A DNA stretch of 64,000 nucleotides from Acidimicrobilacustris europaeus (GCA_965194515.1 OZ239146.1:868001-932000), one strand, 5' to 3'. Shown: positions 35,249-43,668, numbered from the stretch's first letter. Numbers and translations are program-made. The notes: generated by a model not told the origin, from the sequence alone.

Positions 35249-36184
35249 ATGTTTGACAACCGCATTACCCGGATGCTCGGCATCGAGATCCCTATCGTGC
35301 AGGCGCCAATGGGTTACATCGCTCGCGCTCAACTGGCGTCAGCGGTTTCCAACGCCGGTGCGATGGGAATCATCGAAACGTCATCGGGTGACCTAACGGC
35401 GATCCGAGGTGAGATCGCGAAAATGGCCGATCTCACCGACCGACCATTTGGCGTAAACATCGCTCAGGCGTTTGTTCGCGATCCTTCGATCGTTGAGTTC
35501 GTTGTCGACCAAGGCGTCCGGTTTGTGATCACCTCTGCGGGCGATCCCCGCACGTATACATCGCAGCTGAAAGATGCTGGCCTCACCGTTTTTCACGTGG
35601 TTCCGACGCTTCGAGCAGCGCTAAAAGCCGTTGATGCGGGCGTCGATGGCCTCGTCGTCGAAGGTTCAGAGGGCGGGGGATTCAAAAATCCCAGTGACGT
35701 CTCGACAATGGTGCTGCTGCCGTTGGTCGCCTCCAAAGTGAAGGTCCCGGTGATCGCAGCCGGGGGATTCGTCGATGGTCGAACGATGGCTGCTGCGCTC
35801 GCATTGGGCGCCGAAGCGATTCAAATGGGCACCCGCATGGTGGCGACTCTGGAATCTCCAATCCACGACAACTGGAAACAAGCGATTGTCGCTGCGTCGG
35901 AAACTGACACGGTGCTACTCAACCGCCACGCAGCTCCGTCGCTTCGCGTGCTCCGCACGGACCGAAGTAACGCCCTCGAATTTGATACCAGTACAAACGC
36001 GATGGAGCACATGGCGCGTCATACTGAGCTCTACTTCGGGGGCGATATGGATGCAGCGCTCGCTCTCGGTGGGGCGGTCGCTGGTCGTATCGAATCTATT
36101 GAGCCGGTGGCTGATGTCATCAAGAACTGCGCGAACGAATGTCTTGAGGTTTTGCGCGACCTGGGCTCTACGTACGTGAAGTGA
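35249..36184 (+). CDS. Nitronate monooxygenase / 2-nitropropane dioxygenase-like FMN enzyme
   Basis: A 311-aa FMN-binding TIM-barrel. The N-terminal substrate/FMN strand is PIVQAPMGYIA, followed by ALGAEAIQMGTRMVAT, the EGSEGGGFKNP loop and VPVIAAGGFVDGRTMAAAL (phosphate-binding). The active-site His of true nitronate monooxygenases normally lies in GGHxG; here that loop is EGSEGGGF with no His, so it may be an NPD-like enzyme with another role (enoyl reductase FabK-like or flavin-dependent oxidase). It converges with the SHOCT-like gene 1 bp away. Confidence 0.75.
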   Translation: MFDNRITRMLGIEIPIVQAPMGYIARAQLASAVSNAGAMGIIETSSGDLTAIRGEIAKMADLTDRPFGVNIAQAFVRDPSIVEFVVDQGVRFVITSAGDPRTYTSQLKDAGLTVFHVVPTLRAALKAVDAGVDGLVVEGSEGGGFKNPSDVSTMVLLPLVASKVKVPVIAAGGFVDGRTMAAALALGAEAIQMGTRMVATLESPIHDNWKQAIVAASETDTVLLNRHAAPSLRVLRTDRSNALEFDTSTNAMEHMARHTELYFGGDMDAALALGGAVAGRIESIEPVADVIKNCANECLEVLRDLGSTYVK

Positions 36185-36185
36185 T

Positions 36186-36464
36186 TCAGTCGATCGGAAG
36201 GCGGGCCATGAGGTCGGCCTTGCGCTCTTCGAACTCGTCGAAGTCGATGACTTTGTCGTCGAGCTGCTTATGGATCAACTCAATCTGAGCAAGTAACTCT
36301 GCGGCAGAAAGATCGCCTTCAGTTGAGAGTTCAACGAGTTCTTCCTCACCGTCGGCACCGATGCGGGGTTCGCCGGTCTGGCGGCGTTCACGCTTCAGGG
36401 CTTGCTTCGCCTTTTTGTCGCGGTCTCGTTGAAGCTTTTCGAAACTTGTTCTTTGGGCACCCAT
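36186..36464 (-). CDS. Small protein with C-terminal SHOCT-like helix pair
   Basis: A 92-aa soluble protein. The basic N-terminus (SFEKLQRDRDKKAKQALKRERRQ) is probably a nucleic-acid-binding or coiled helix. An acidic linker (DGEEELVELSTEGD) leads to a SHOCT-like module (LLAQIELIHKQLDDKVIDFDEFEERKADLMARL). ATG 36464 has a perfect Shine-Dalgarno (GAAGGAGG, seven bases upstream), so the frame to 36524 is not used. Function unknown. Confidence 0.7.
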   Translation of the reverse strand: MGAQRTSFEKLQRDRDKKAKQALKRERRQTGEPRIGADGEEELVELSTEGDLSAAELLAQIELIHKQLDDKVIDFDEFEERKADLMARLPID

Positions 36465-36715
36465 TGGGGGCCTCCTTCGCCGGCAAAAGAACGCCGATCT
36501 GATGTTGTCGATCGTTGTAGTCACGCTGTGATGGTGATGGTGATGCGGACAGCGACTCGTTGGGGAGTTCAGGCAGGCCTGAGACCGCAGTCGACGTTAC
36601 CGGTTCGAGAGCGCTGCGCTGCGCACCCTTGCCGGGTCATGGGCCACATTGGTCGAATTCCTTTGAAAAGAGGTGGCTAAGGTGCCTTCTATCGCTGTGT
36701 TCCAGAGGGGGAGCC

Positions 36716-37519
36716 ATGTCGTTCGTACTGATAGAGAAGCCCATTCCGTCTGTCACCGTCATCACGTTGAATCGTCCTGAGCGCATGAACGCCATGGCGT
36801 TCGATGTGATGTTGCCGTTGCGTGAGCACTTGGAAGAGGTTGCTCATGACAACGACACTCGAGCGGTCATCATCACTGGAGCCGGCGAGGGTTTCTGCTC
36901 GGGTGCTGATCAGAAAGTCTCGGGAACGATTCCGCATATTGAAGGATTGACGCCGCCCGTCATTGCTCAGCGAGCGGGCAAGTTGCTTGACGACATCATT
37001 CTGGGGATTCAGGACATGCCGCAGCCCGTCATCGCCGCAATCAATGGAGCGGCAATCGGCGGTGGACTCTGCCTCGCTGCAGCATGCGATATCCGCATCG
37101 CTTCGCCTGAGGCATATTTCCGTGCTGCTGGTATCAACAACGGTCTCACTGCTACCGAACTTGGCTTGAGTTTCATCCTCCCTCGCATCATCGGAGCCGG
37201 CCGGTCGAGCGAACTGATGCTGACAGGACGAGATATGGGCGTCGACGAAGCAGAGCGTGCTGGTCTTGTTTCGCGAGTTGTTCCTCGTTCTGAACTTCTC
37301 GCCTCCGCAATCGAGATTGCTGAACAAATCGCTGGGCTGAGTCGAGTCGGAATTGAGCTCACAAAGAAGATGATTCTTGGTGGCCTCGAGTCGACGAGTT
37401 TTCGATCTCATATGCGCAATGAGATGACGGCACAGTTGTATGTGCGTCTGACGACAAAGAACTGGGATGAATCAGTCGCTGCTCGTGCCGAAGGACGAAA
37501 GCCAGTCTTTCTCGACTGA
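36716..37519 (+). CDS. Enoyl-CoA hydratase/isomerase (crotonase) family protein
   Basis: A 267-aa crotonase-fold enzyme. Oxyanion-hole strands are GFCSGAD (59-65) and INGAAIGGGLCLAAACDIRIAS (109-130), followed by GINNGLTATELGLSFILPRIIG with a conserved Glu148. It would hydrate or isomerise an enoyl-CoA in beta-oxidation. ATG 36716 has GGGGGA exactly three bases upstream (36707-36712); the frame upstream to 36560 is not used. It converges with the thioesterase gene (2-bp gap). Confidence 0.87.
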   Translation: MSFVLIEKPIPSVTVITLNRPERMNAMAFDVMLPLREHLEEVAHDNDTRAVIITGAGEGFCSGADQKVSGTIPHIEGLTPPVIAQRAGKLLDDIILGIQDMPQPVIAAINGAAIGGGLCLAAACDIRIASPEAYFRAAGINNGLTATELGLSFILPRIIGAGRSSELMLTGRDMGVDEAERAGLVSRVVPRSELLASAIEIAEQIAGLSRVGIELTKKMILGGLESTSFRSHMRNEMTAQLYVRLTTKNWDESVAARAEGRKPVFLD

Positions 37520-37521
37520 GA

Positions 37522-37953
37522 TCAGGCGCCTGCGAGCAGTTCCCGCATCCACGATGGAGCTCTAGTTGCACGCCCTGCGGGGTCGACAACGCCGTGCACG
37601 GTGGCAGCAAGCGCGCAGATCTCGTCGTCGATGATCAGCAAGTACTCCATCTGAAAGGTTGCGGCCTTGAACGAGGAGACTCGTGTATGAACTCGCACAA
37701 CTTCGTCGAATTTCGCTGACCGTCGATACTTCGTGAACAGCTCGAGCACGGCGAGATCGAAGCCTTGCGCCCGAATCTCGGGGTAGGGGGTTCCGAGTTC
37801 ACGTAGGAACTCGACTCGAGCCGCTTCCAGCCACGCGACGTACGAGGAATGATGTGCGACTCCCATGGCATCGGTTTCTGCGAAACGGACGCGGATGTCG
37901 AAAGAAAATGCGTAGTCGCTTGGATTCGTTGAAATATCGAGTGAGATCCGCAT
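37522..37953 (-). CDS. Acyl-CoA thioesterase, 4HBT/YbgC-like hotdog protein
   Basis: A 143-aa hotdog-fold thioesterase. VRFAETDAMGVAHHSSYVAWLEAARVEFLRELG contains the catalytic Asp28 and the His-Tyr pattern of 4-hydroxybenzoyl-CoA thioesterases. It would hydrolyse an acyl- or aroyl-CoA to free acid. It starts 9 bp after the acyl-CoA dehydrogenase stop on the same strand and is probably in that operon. Confidence 0.87.
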   Translation of the reverse strand: MRISLDISTNPSDYAFSFDIRVRFAETDAMGVAHHSSYVAWLEAARVEFLRELGTPYPEIRAQGFDLAVLELFTKYRRSAKFDEVVRVHTRVSSFKAATFQMEYLLIIDDEICALAATVHGVVDPAGRATRAPSWMRELLAGA

Positions 37954-37962
37954 TGTTGGTGA

Positions 37963-39168
37963 TTAGTTGCGGGGGACTTCGATCCAAGGGAGTTCCTTGT
38001 CGACACGCGGTTCGCCCGGAAGCCCAAGCACGCGTTCGCCAAGAATATTGCGCTGAATCTCGGAGGTTCCGCCCTCGATCGAATTTGCTCGGGAGCGGAG
38101 GAACATTTTCCGTCCGGATCCTGGCGGCCCGATGAGGCCGATGTGATCAGAACGTTTCATTGTGTAGTCGTAGTCAATGAGAGCTTTTGGTCCGAGGAGC
38201 TCGACGCAGAACTCGTAGACGTCCTTATTGACCTCAGCGAACTGAAGCTTGGCGATTGAACCCTCGGGGCCGGGGTTTCCAATGCGTCGGTTCTGAGAGG
38301 CGCGAATATTTGTGAGGCGAAGGACTTCGGCTCTGATCCAGAGTTGCATGAGACGGTCTCGTGTCACGGCGTTGTGTGCTGATTCATTGTCGGCCCAAAC
38401 TCGGAGGGCCTCGGCGATTGCGCCCGAACCCTGCTGCGGTGTTCCGCCGCCGCCTCCACCGATGGTGGTTCGCTCGTTCGCAAGAGTTGTCATCGAGACG
38501 CGCCAACCTTCGCCGACCTCTCCGATGCGATCGGAGTCAGGCACCCGCACCTCGGTCAGGTACACCTCGTTGAATTCTGCCTCGCCAGTCATCTGCCGCA
38601 GTGGGCGGACCTCGACGCCGGGTGCGTGCATGTCGAGTGCGAAGTAGGTGAGGCCCTTGTGCTTTGGCGTATTCGGGTCGGTTCGAGCGACGAGCATCCC
38701 GCGATTGGCGATGTGGGCCAAGGTGTTCCACACCTTCTGACCGCTAATGACCCATTCTTGACCATCACGAACTGCTCGACAACCAAGACCAGCGAGGTCG
38801 GAGCCGGCGCCAGGCTCAGAGAACAACTGACACCAAGCGTCTTCGCCGGTGAACGTCCGTCGGAGCAACGTGTCGAATTGTTCATCTGTCCCATGCGTTG
38901 CGATCGTGGGTCCCGCCATGGTGATTCCGAAAAAGAAACGAGTCTCAATGGCCTTCGCACCGGCCTCGCGAAGACGCCGGTCAATCTCCTTTTGGAGCGT
39001 GGGCGTTAGCCCAAGGCCACCGCGCCCGACAGGGAAGTGGACCCAGCCCAATCCGAGGTCGTACTGGCGTCCCCTGAAGGTCACCTCGTCGGTTGTCGTC
39101 GGGTCGAACTCGGAGAGCAATGTCGAAATTCGTTCGTTGACAATGGCTGTGGCGTCGGTGGTGCTCAT
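37963..39168 (-). CDS. Acyl-CoA dehydrogenase
   Basis: A 401-aa FAD-dependent acyl-CoA dehydrogenase. WCQLFSEPGAGSDLAGL and GQKVWNTLAHIANRGMLVART cover the FAD/substrate-binding middle domain, and SNRIEGGTSEIQRNILGERVLGLP the C-terminal flavin-binding motif. A Gly-rich insert (TTIGGGGGGTPQQGSG) follows the middle domain. It resembles the larger subunits of actinobacterial FadE heteromers but has no small-subunit neighbour here. ATG 39168 is preceded by TAACCT seven bases upstream; the frame to 39435 would overlap the divergent MaoC gene and is rejected. Confidence 0.88.
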   Translation of the reverse strand: MSTTDATAIVNERISTLLSEFDPTTTDEVTFRGRQYDLGLGWVHFPVGRGGLGLTPTLQKEIDRRLREAGAKAIETRFFFGITMAGPTIATHGTDEQFDTLLRRTFTGEDAWCQLFSEPGAGSDLAGLGCRAVRDGQEWVISGQKVWNTLAHIANRGMLVARTDPNTPKHKGLTYFALDMHAPGVEVRPLRQMTGEAEFNEVYLTEVRVPDSDRIGEVGEGWRVSMTTLANERTTIGGGGGGTPQQGSGAIAEALRVWADNESAHNAVTRDRLMQLWIRAEVLRLTNIRASQNRRIGNPGPEGSIAKLQFAEVNKDVYEFCVELLGPKALIDYDYTMKRSDHIGLIGPPGSGRKMFLRSRANSIEGGTSEIQRNILGERVLGLPGEPRVDKELPWIEVPRN

Positions 39169-39175
39169 CGACGAA

Positions 39176-39181
39176 AGGTTA
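39176..39181 (-). promoter_or_regulatory. Putative -10 box of a leaderless promoter (TAACCT)
   Basis: On the minus strand TAACCT is followed by seven bases and ATG 39168. Confidence 0.4.
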
Positions 39182-39313
39182 CCCAGCGGTAATTGCTGAT
39201 GTCGGAGTTCTCGAACAGATCTCCAAGAGTGGCGAACTGTTGCTGATCTGCCGGTACTATCGCCCACCGCAGGCTGGGGGCCCCCGGCGTGCACATGAAC
39301 GAGAGGGTGGACT

Positions 39314-39784
39314 ATGGCCGAGGTGCGGTTCGACGACATCGAAGCGATTAATGCGCTTGCCAGCGAAGAGTTTGGCGAGTGGGGCGAATCGATCGAAGTG
39401 TCGCAGCAAATGATCAATGATTTCGCGGAACTCACTGGCGATCGTCAGTGGATTCACATCGATGTCGAGCGTTCTTTGAAGGAAAGCCCATTTGGTGGCC
39501 CAGTCGCTCATGGATTTCTGACGCTGAGTCTCATGCCGAAGTTGGCAACGTTTCCGGTGAAGATTGCTGGCAACGGAAGTGCAGTGAACTACGGCGCTGA
39601 AGGACTCCGATTCCTCTCGCCTGTTCCGGCTGGTGCCAAGGTGCATGCCCGCTCTCGTCTTGTGAAGGCTGAAGCAAAGCCCAAGGGCACGCTCATCACC
39701 ACCGAAGCTGAAATTGCCGCCGAGGGTTCTGATCGTCCGGCGTTGCTCTACAAGATGCAGGTGCTCTACACGCCGCCGCGCTAA
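39314..39784 (+). CDS. MaoC-like (NodN-type) enoyl-CoA hydratase
   Basis: A 156-aa hotdog-fold hydratase. The hydratase-2 motif is DRQWIHIDVERSLKESPFGGPVAHGFLTLSL, with catalytic Asp and His. A single hotdog of this length acts as a dimer to hydrate 2-enoyl-CoA to (R)-3-hydroxyacyl-CoA. It diverges from the acyl-CoA dehydrogenase gene, consistent with one beta-oxidation route. A strong rho-independent terminator follows. Confidence 0.87.
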   Translation: MAEVRFDDIEAINALASEEFGEWGESIEVSQQMINDFAELTGDRQWIHIDVERSLKESPFGGPVAHGFLTLSLMPKLATFPVKIAGNGSAVNYGAEGLRFLSPVPAGAKVHARSRLVKAEAKPKGTLITTEAEIAAEGSDRPALLYKMQVLYTPPR

Positions 39785-39823
39785 AACCAAAGAGGTTCTT
39801 TAGCAACGTGCTTCTTCTTTAGG

Positions 39824-39866
39824 ATTGGGCCTCGCCGTGAGAACTGGCGGGGCTCAATCTGTTTTT
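39824..39866 (+). terminator. Rho-independent terminator
   Basis: A 13-bp stem (ATTGGGCCTCGCC at 39824-39836, GGCGGGGCTCAAT at 39846-39858, two G-T wobbles) with a 9-base loop is followed by CTGTTTTTG, a clear T-tract. It ends the MaoC transcript and overlaps the 3' end of the convergent SGNH remnant. Confidence 0.85.
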
Positions 39867-40261
39867 GTGCGGTTCGCGTCGATGAGTTGGGGCGCTAGCC
39901 ATGCCGCCACAGTTTGCAATTTGTCTTCGCTGATATGGACGCCGTCGGCCCGAGTCGCTTTATCTTTCGTGCCGCCGCGCGGTCCGAGGTAGCCCTGATA
40001 GTCGATGATGACCGATCTCGGCAGTCCTTCGACCATCGGCAAAACGATATCGTTCACTCGGTCAATGCGGTCAGGGCTATTGAATTTGCTCACCCGATCG
40101 AGACGGGGGGAGACCGACCACACAACGGTCGAGTCGTGCGCGGAAAGGATGCCAAGAGCTTCGCTGTATTCCGACTCGATGAACGCGTCGTACGTCGGAT
40201 CGCCGTGGTTCCGGCTGTCTCCGAGCGGATCAGTGTGCAGAATCGGTCTACTTGCGTTCAT
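39854..40261 (-). CDS. C-terminal half of an SGNH hydrolase, catalytic N-terminal block missing
   Basis: A 135-aa product matching only the second half of actinobacterial SGNH (GDSL-like) esterases/O-acyltransferases: HGDPTYDAFIESEYSEALGIL, TVVWSVSPRLDRV, RIDRVNDIVLPM and the terminal DGVHIS, carrying the catalytic Asp and His. The N-terminal block with the nucleophilic Ser, Gly and Asn is absent. The start ATG (40259-40261) lies inside the last codons of the kinase gene (14-base overlap), so it is translated with it. It is probably a decayed remnant or a domain that works in trans. A pseudogene reading is as likely as a functional one. Confidence 0.6.
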   Translation of the reverse strand: MNASRPILHTDPLGDSRNHGDPTYDAFIESEYSEALGILSAHDSTVVWSVSPRLDRVSKFNSPDRIDRVNDIVLPMVEGLPRSVIIDYQGYLGPRGGTKDKATRADGVHISEDKLQTVAAWLAPQLIDANRTKTD

Positions 40262-41306
40262 CGAGAACCATTTTGAGACACTCGGTCGCGGGATTGTCAC
40301 GCCAAACCGTGCTGTCTGTCGGGAGAAGTCCGCGCTGATCAAGTCGATTCATCACGCGAACCACGATGACGCAGTAGCGAGCAGCTGCAAAGAGCTCATG
40401 AGCGGCCGTGTCGATAGCGGGCCGGCTGGCGTGTTGGAAGTACATCGATCTCTGTTCATCTCGTGTGGGATCCCCATCGAGTCGGTCGAGACCTGCGAGT
40501 TCGTGCATGGTCCGGTCGAACATCAACCACCAGCCGAGATCGAATTCTGGGGGCCCGACGCAGGCTGCTTCGAAGTCGGTGAGACAAGCCACTTGTGAGC
40601 CCTGCCAAATGATGTTTCCCGGTCGTGGATCTCCCCAACACAGTCCTACGGACGTATCGGGAGGGAGTTCGTCCTCGATGAGCGACCACGCGTGCTCTAA
40701 GAGCGGGTGCGATCTCCCGCGCAACTCTGCTTGGCCAAATTCTTTCCAGAGACGAAGAAGGTGGCGGGACCCAGGGGTAACGCCACTAGGAATGAGCCAG
40801 TCCAATCCGAGAGTTGATGTGTTGAGTTGGTGGACGCGTGCCATCTCAAAGAGACCATTACTCACGAGTTCGGTGCGCTCGCCCGGCGCGAGACCGGTGA
40901 AGAACCCTTCAACGCTGTAGGGCGGACTCTCAATGGGTACAACTCCGTCAACGTGGTGCATGACGAAGAATGGTGTGCCGAGGACTACTGGCTTGCTCTC
41001 ATAACCGACAAGGGCGGCAACGGGTAGGCGCGAGTTTCGACTGATGCTGTCCATGATGCGGAACTGAATCTCGATCTCGGGCATCGCAAGATCCGACTGT
41101 GCCGGATACACGGCTGGTTCGGGAGTTTCGAGTCGCACCACAAACCGCTGCTTGCCATTTGAAGACGACTCTGCGGTGAGAAGAATCGTTTCGGCGGAGA
41201 AGCCGCCCGATGGTCGACCATCAATCTCTATGCGGAGGTCTGATGTTCCGGTCCTCGAGGCAATCCAGCTCCCCAGCGCTTCAGTGTCCAACACAGTTTC
41301 AGTCAT
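40248..41306 (-). CDS. Aminoglycoside-phosphotransferase-like kinase (APH family)
   Basis: A 352-aa APH-fold protein. The catalytic loop is GLCWGDPRPGNIIW: Asp and Asn of HGDxxxxN are kept but Trp replaces His, a variant seen in ACAD10/11-type actinobacterial relatives. The metal-binding segment is TDFEAACVGPPEFDLGW. Relatives phosphorylate hydroxyacyl-CoAs so that a lyase or dehydrogenase can remove phosphate, which would fit the acyl-CoA genes nearby; antibiotic resistance is less likely. GGGGGA lies exactly three bases before ATG 41306. The amidohydrolase gene diverges from the same 89-bp region. Confidence 0.82.
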   Translation of the reverse strand: MTETVLDTEALGSWIASRTGTSDLRIEIDGRPSGGFSAETILLTAESSSNGKQRFVVRLETPEPAVYPAQSDLAMPEIEIQFRIMDSISRNSRLPVAALVGYESKPVVLGTPFFVMHHVDGVVPIESPPYSVEGFFTGLAPGERTELVSNGLFEMARVHQLNTSTLGLDWLIPSGVTPGSRHLLRLWKEFGQAELRGRSHPLLEHAWSLIEDELPPDTSVGLCWGDPRPGNIIWQGSQVACLTDFEAACVGPPEFDLGWWLMFDRTMHELAGLDRLDGDPTRDEQRSMYFQHASRPAIDTAAHELFAAARYCVIVVRVMNRLDQRGLLPTDSTVWRDNPATECLKMVLDERK

Positions 41307-41362
41307 AGTTCCCCCTCAGGACCGAAGGTAGCAGCGGCTCTGTTCTCATGAAGTCGTCCATC

Positions 41363-41368
41363 TACACT
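41363..41368 (+). promoter_or_regulatory. Putative -10 box (TACACT) upstream of a GGGGGA start
   Basis: TACACT lies 18 bases before GGGGGA (41387-41392), which is three bases before ATG 41396. The same TACACT-18-GGGGGA arrangement is found at 17215-17244. Confidence 0.45.
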
Positions 41369-41395
41369 CTCGACAGTTCAAACTTTGGGGGACTT

Positions 41396-42586
41396 ATGAC
41401 TGATCTGGTCGACAATCCGATGTTGCTGCCCGACCCAGAACCGGCGGAAGTGCGCTTCACCATCATTTCTGTTGACGATCACCTGGTTGAGCCCCCAGAG
41501 ATGTTCGAAGGCCGGTTGTCGTCGAAGTTTCAGAGTCGAGCACCAAAGGTCGTGACGAACGAGAACGGTCACGAGGTTTGGGAATTTGAAGGCCAGAGGT
41601 TTACGCAGGTCGGCATGAACGCCGTCGCTGGCCGAAGCAAGAGCATGAAGAATCTGGAGCCAACCAAATTCAGTGATATGCGAAAAGGATGCTGGGATAT
41701 CAATGAGCGCGTTCGCGACATGGATATCAACGGTGTCTGGGCGTCGATGAACTTTCCTTCGATGATCACCGGATTTTGCGGCCGCGTGTTCGCGCAAATC
41801 GATGACCTCGATCTTGGTTATGCCACAACCCAAGCATGGAACGACTGGTTATATGAAGAGTGGTGGCAGCCGGCAACGGACCGAATCATTCCTCTTGGCC
41901 TTACCTTTCTCGCCGATCCTGAAAAAGGTGCCGCCGAGATTCGTCGCAATGCGGCTCGCGGTTTCGTCGCCGTCACTCTTCCCGAGCGGCCCCAGAACAT
42001 CGGTTTCCCGTCTTTGTTTTCCGGTTATTGGGATCCAATCGTTCAAGCCTGCGCAGAAACCGAAACAGTTATCGCTCTGCATGTGGGTTCGTCAGGCGGC
42101 TACCCATCGCCCGCAGACGCTCCGGCGCTTCAGTTGGGCGCAACGATGTTTGGTCAACTCTCACTGGCGGCATGTGCTGAATGGTTGTGGTCCGGTTATC
42201 CGCTGAAGTACCCGAACCTGAAGATCACGATGTCCGAGGGCGGCATCGGCTGGGTGGCGATGTTGCTTGATCGGCTCGACAACATCGTTGATCGAAGTGG
42301 CTACGGACTTGGTTGGGATACGCGTCCCGCCGATGTACTCAAACGCAATTTCTGGTTCTGCACGATCGATGATCCATCGACGATCGTGACTCGTCATCGC
42401 ATTGGCGTCGAGAACATCATGTTCGAGACGGACTATCCGCATGGCGATGGAACCTGGCCCGACACTCAGCAGGTGGTCGCCGACACCTACGGCGATATTC
42501 CTTCTGATGAATTGCGGTCGATCCTTTGTGAGAATGCTGCACGGGTGTTTCGTCATCCATTGCCGAATGAGGTTCTCCCGCTCTAG
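41396..42586 (+). CDS. Amidohydrolase family 2 (TIM-barrel) protein
   Basis: A 396-aa paralogue of the protein at 13146-14435: IISVDDHLVEPPEMFEGRL, GCWDINERVRDMDINGVWASMNFPS, ALHVGSSGG (metal His), MSEGGIGWVAMLLDRLD and ETDYPHGDGTWPD (catalytic Asp) all align. It is expected to be a metal-dependent hydrolase or decarboxylase. The frame is open to 41348, but ATG 41396 with GGGGGA three bases upstream is chosen. Confidence 0.85.
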   Translation: MTDLVDNPMLLPDPEPAEVRFTIISVDDHLVEPPEMFEGRLSSKFQSRAPKVVTNENGHEVWEFEGQRFTQVGMNAVAGRSKSMKNLEPTKFSDMRKGCWDINERVRDMDINGVWASMNFPSMITGFCGRVFAQIDDLDLGYATTQAWNDWLYEEWWQPATDRIIPLGLTFLADPEKGAAEIRRNAARGFVAVTLPERPQNIGFPSLFSGYWDPIVQACAETETVIALHVGSSGGYPSPADAPALQLGATMFGQLSLAACAEWLWSGYPLKYPNLKITMSEGGIGWVAMLLDRLDNIVDRSGYGLGWDTRPADVLKRNFWFCTIDDPSTIVTRHRIGVENIMFETDYPHGDGTWPDTQQVVADTYGDIPSDELRSILCENAARVFRHPLPNEVLPL

Positions 42587-42590
42587 GGAT

Positions 42591-42614
42591 TTGCTGCGAT
42601 CGTTGATGCAGCAA
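42591..42614 (+). terminator. Weak hairpin after the amidohydrolase gene
   Basis: TTGCTGC (42591-42597) and GCAGCAA (42608-42614) form a 7-bp stem with a 10-base loop just after the stop. There is no T-tract, so termination is uncertain. Another CGTTAACG octamer lies at 42657-42664 before the convergent gene end. Confidence 0.35.
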
Positions 42615-42693
42615 CAGACGACATCAACGAGCAGATACTTCTTTGCGTTCTTCAAGCGTTAACGAGCACACCGCGTGGTTACGTAAGTGACCC

Positions 42694-43668
42694 TTAGCGA
42701 TCTGCATAAAGATGGGCGACAGTCTCGGCAGCATCATCGATTGAGCCGAACTGCGTTTCGAGGATCCAGGCTCGTTTGAGAAAGAGATGGGCGTCGACTT
42801 CCCAGGTGAAGCCCATTCCCCCGTGGACTTGCACGCACGTCTTCGCGTTTTCGGTTGCAGCACGGGCCGAGGTAAGCCGAGCTCCGGCGACAGCCCGATC
42901 GATTGAGCCAACCTCTGGTTCATCGACGGTGACACCCGCCGCCCACACGGACGATCGCGCAACCTCGGTTCGAATCCATGAATCGGCCAAAAGATGTTTG
43001 AGTCCTTGAAAGGATCCAATCGGTCGGCCGAATTGCTCGCGCTCTTTCGCATACTCGACTGCAAGCGAAGTACTTCCGGCGGAATTTCCCGAGAGTTGCG
43101 CAGAGGCCAAAAGCGATCCGCGCTGTCTCCACTGTTTCGATAGTTCTGCGTCGCCAATGGATTTGGCTTTCGGGAGGCTCGAAAGGATCGTGACCGGTGT
43201 TGTGGGGTCAGTCGGGTGAACAACATCGGTGCCCGAGACGGTTTCTGTCTCTACGACTCCGATGCCTGCATTGTCAACGATCAAAAGCACATCGGAGGAG
43301 CGAAAGTTTTCTACTGCGAGGGGACCGTCAATCCCAGCGTCGATGATGCAGGGAACGACTGAGCCATCGATGACCCCATCGACGAGGCCAGCGGCCAAGG
43401 TGGCGGCAACGAGCGGTCCGGGAACAAGCGCTGTGCCGAGAGCCTCGTGGACGAGAACAGCGTCAATGAAGTTGAGTCCGACGCCACCGAGGTCTTCGGG
43501 TACAGCGATTCCGAATGTGCCGAGGGCGGCGAGTTCCTCCCAGAGCGAGCGATCGAAACCGTCGCTCTTCCCGAACGATCGAACGGTCTCGATAGCGAAA
43601 CGATCTGCGGCAAAGTTTCTCATCATTTCGACGAGCGCGTCTTGGTCGTCTGTTGGCTGAAGGTCCAT
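42694..43668 (-). CDS. Acyl-CoA dehydrogenase, short (beta-type) subunit
   Basis: A 324-aa acyl-CoA dehydrogenase shorter than canonical homotetrameric enzymes (~380-400). It has FGIAVPEDLGGVGLNFIDAVLVHEALG, YAKEREQFGRPIGSFQGLKH and QVHGGMGFTWEVDAHLFLKRAW, but the middle beta-domain is reduced and lacks the SEPGSGSD flavin-contact motif. That is the pattern of the partner subunit in alpha2beta2 FadE heterotetramers such as ChsE1-ChsE2 of sterol degradation. The gene begins 2 bp after the stop of the larger subunit, supporting complex formation. Confidence 0.83.
   Translation of the reverse strand: MDLQPTDDQDALVEMMRNFAADRFAIETVRSFGKSDGFDRSLWEELAALGTFGIAVPEDLGGVGLNFIDAVLVHEALGTALVPGPLVAATLAAGLVDGVIDGSVVPCIIDAGIDGPLAVENFRSSDVLLIVDNAGIGVVETETVSGTDVVHPTDPTTPVTILSSLPKAKSIGDAELSKQWRQRGSLLASAQLSGNSAGSTSLAVEYAKEREQFGRPIGSFQGLKHLLADSWIRTEVARSSVWAAGVTVDEPEVGSIDRAVAGARLTSARAATENAKTCVQVHGGMGFTWEVDAHLFLKRAWILETQFGSIDDAAETVAHLYADR

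Noticed and set aside
36520..36560. GTGATG microsatellite-like repeat
   Set aside because: Only about three units in a 251-bp intergenic region; too short for a meaningful repeat element.
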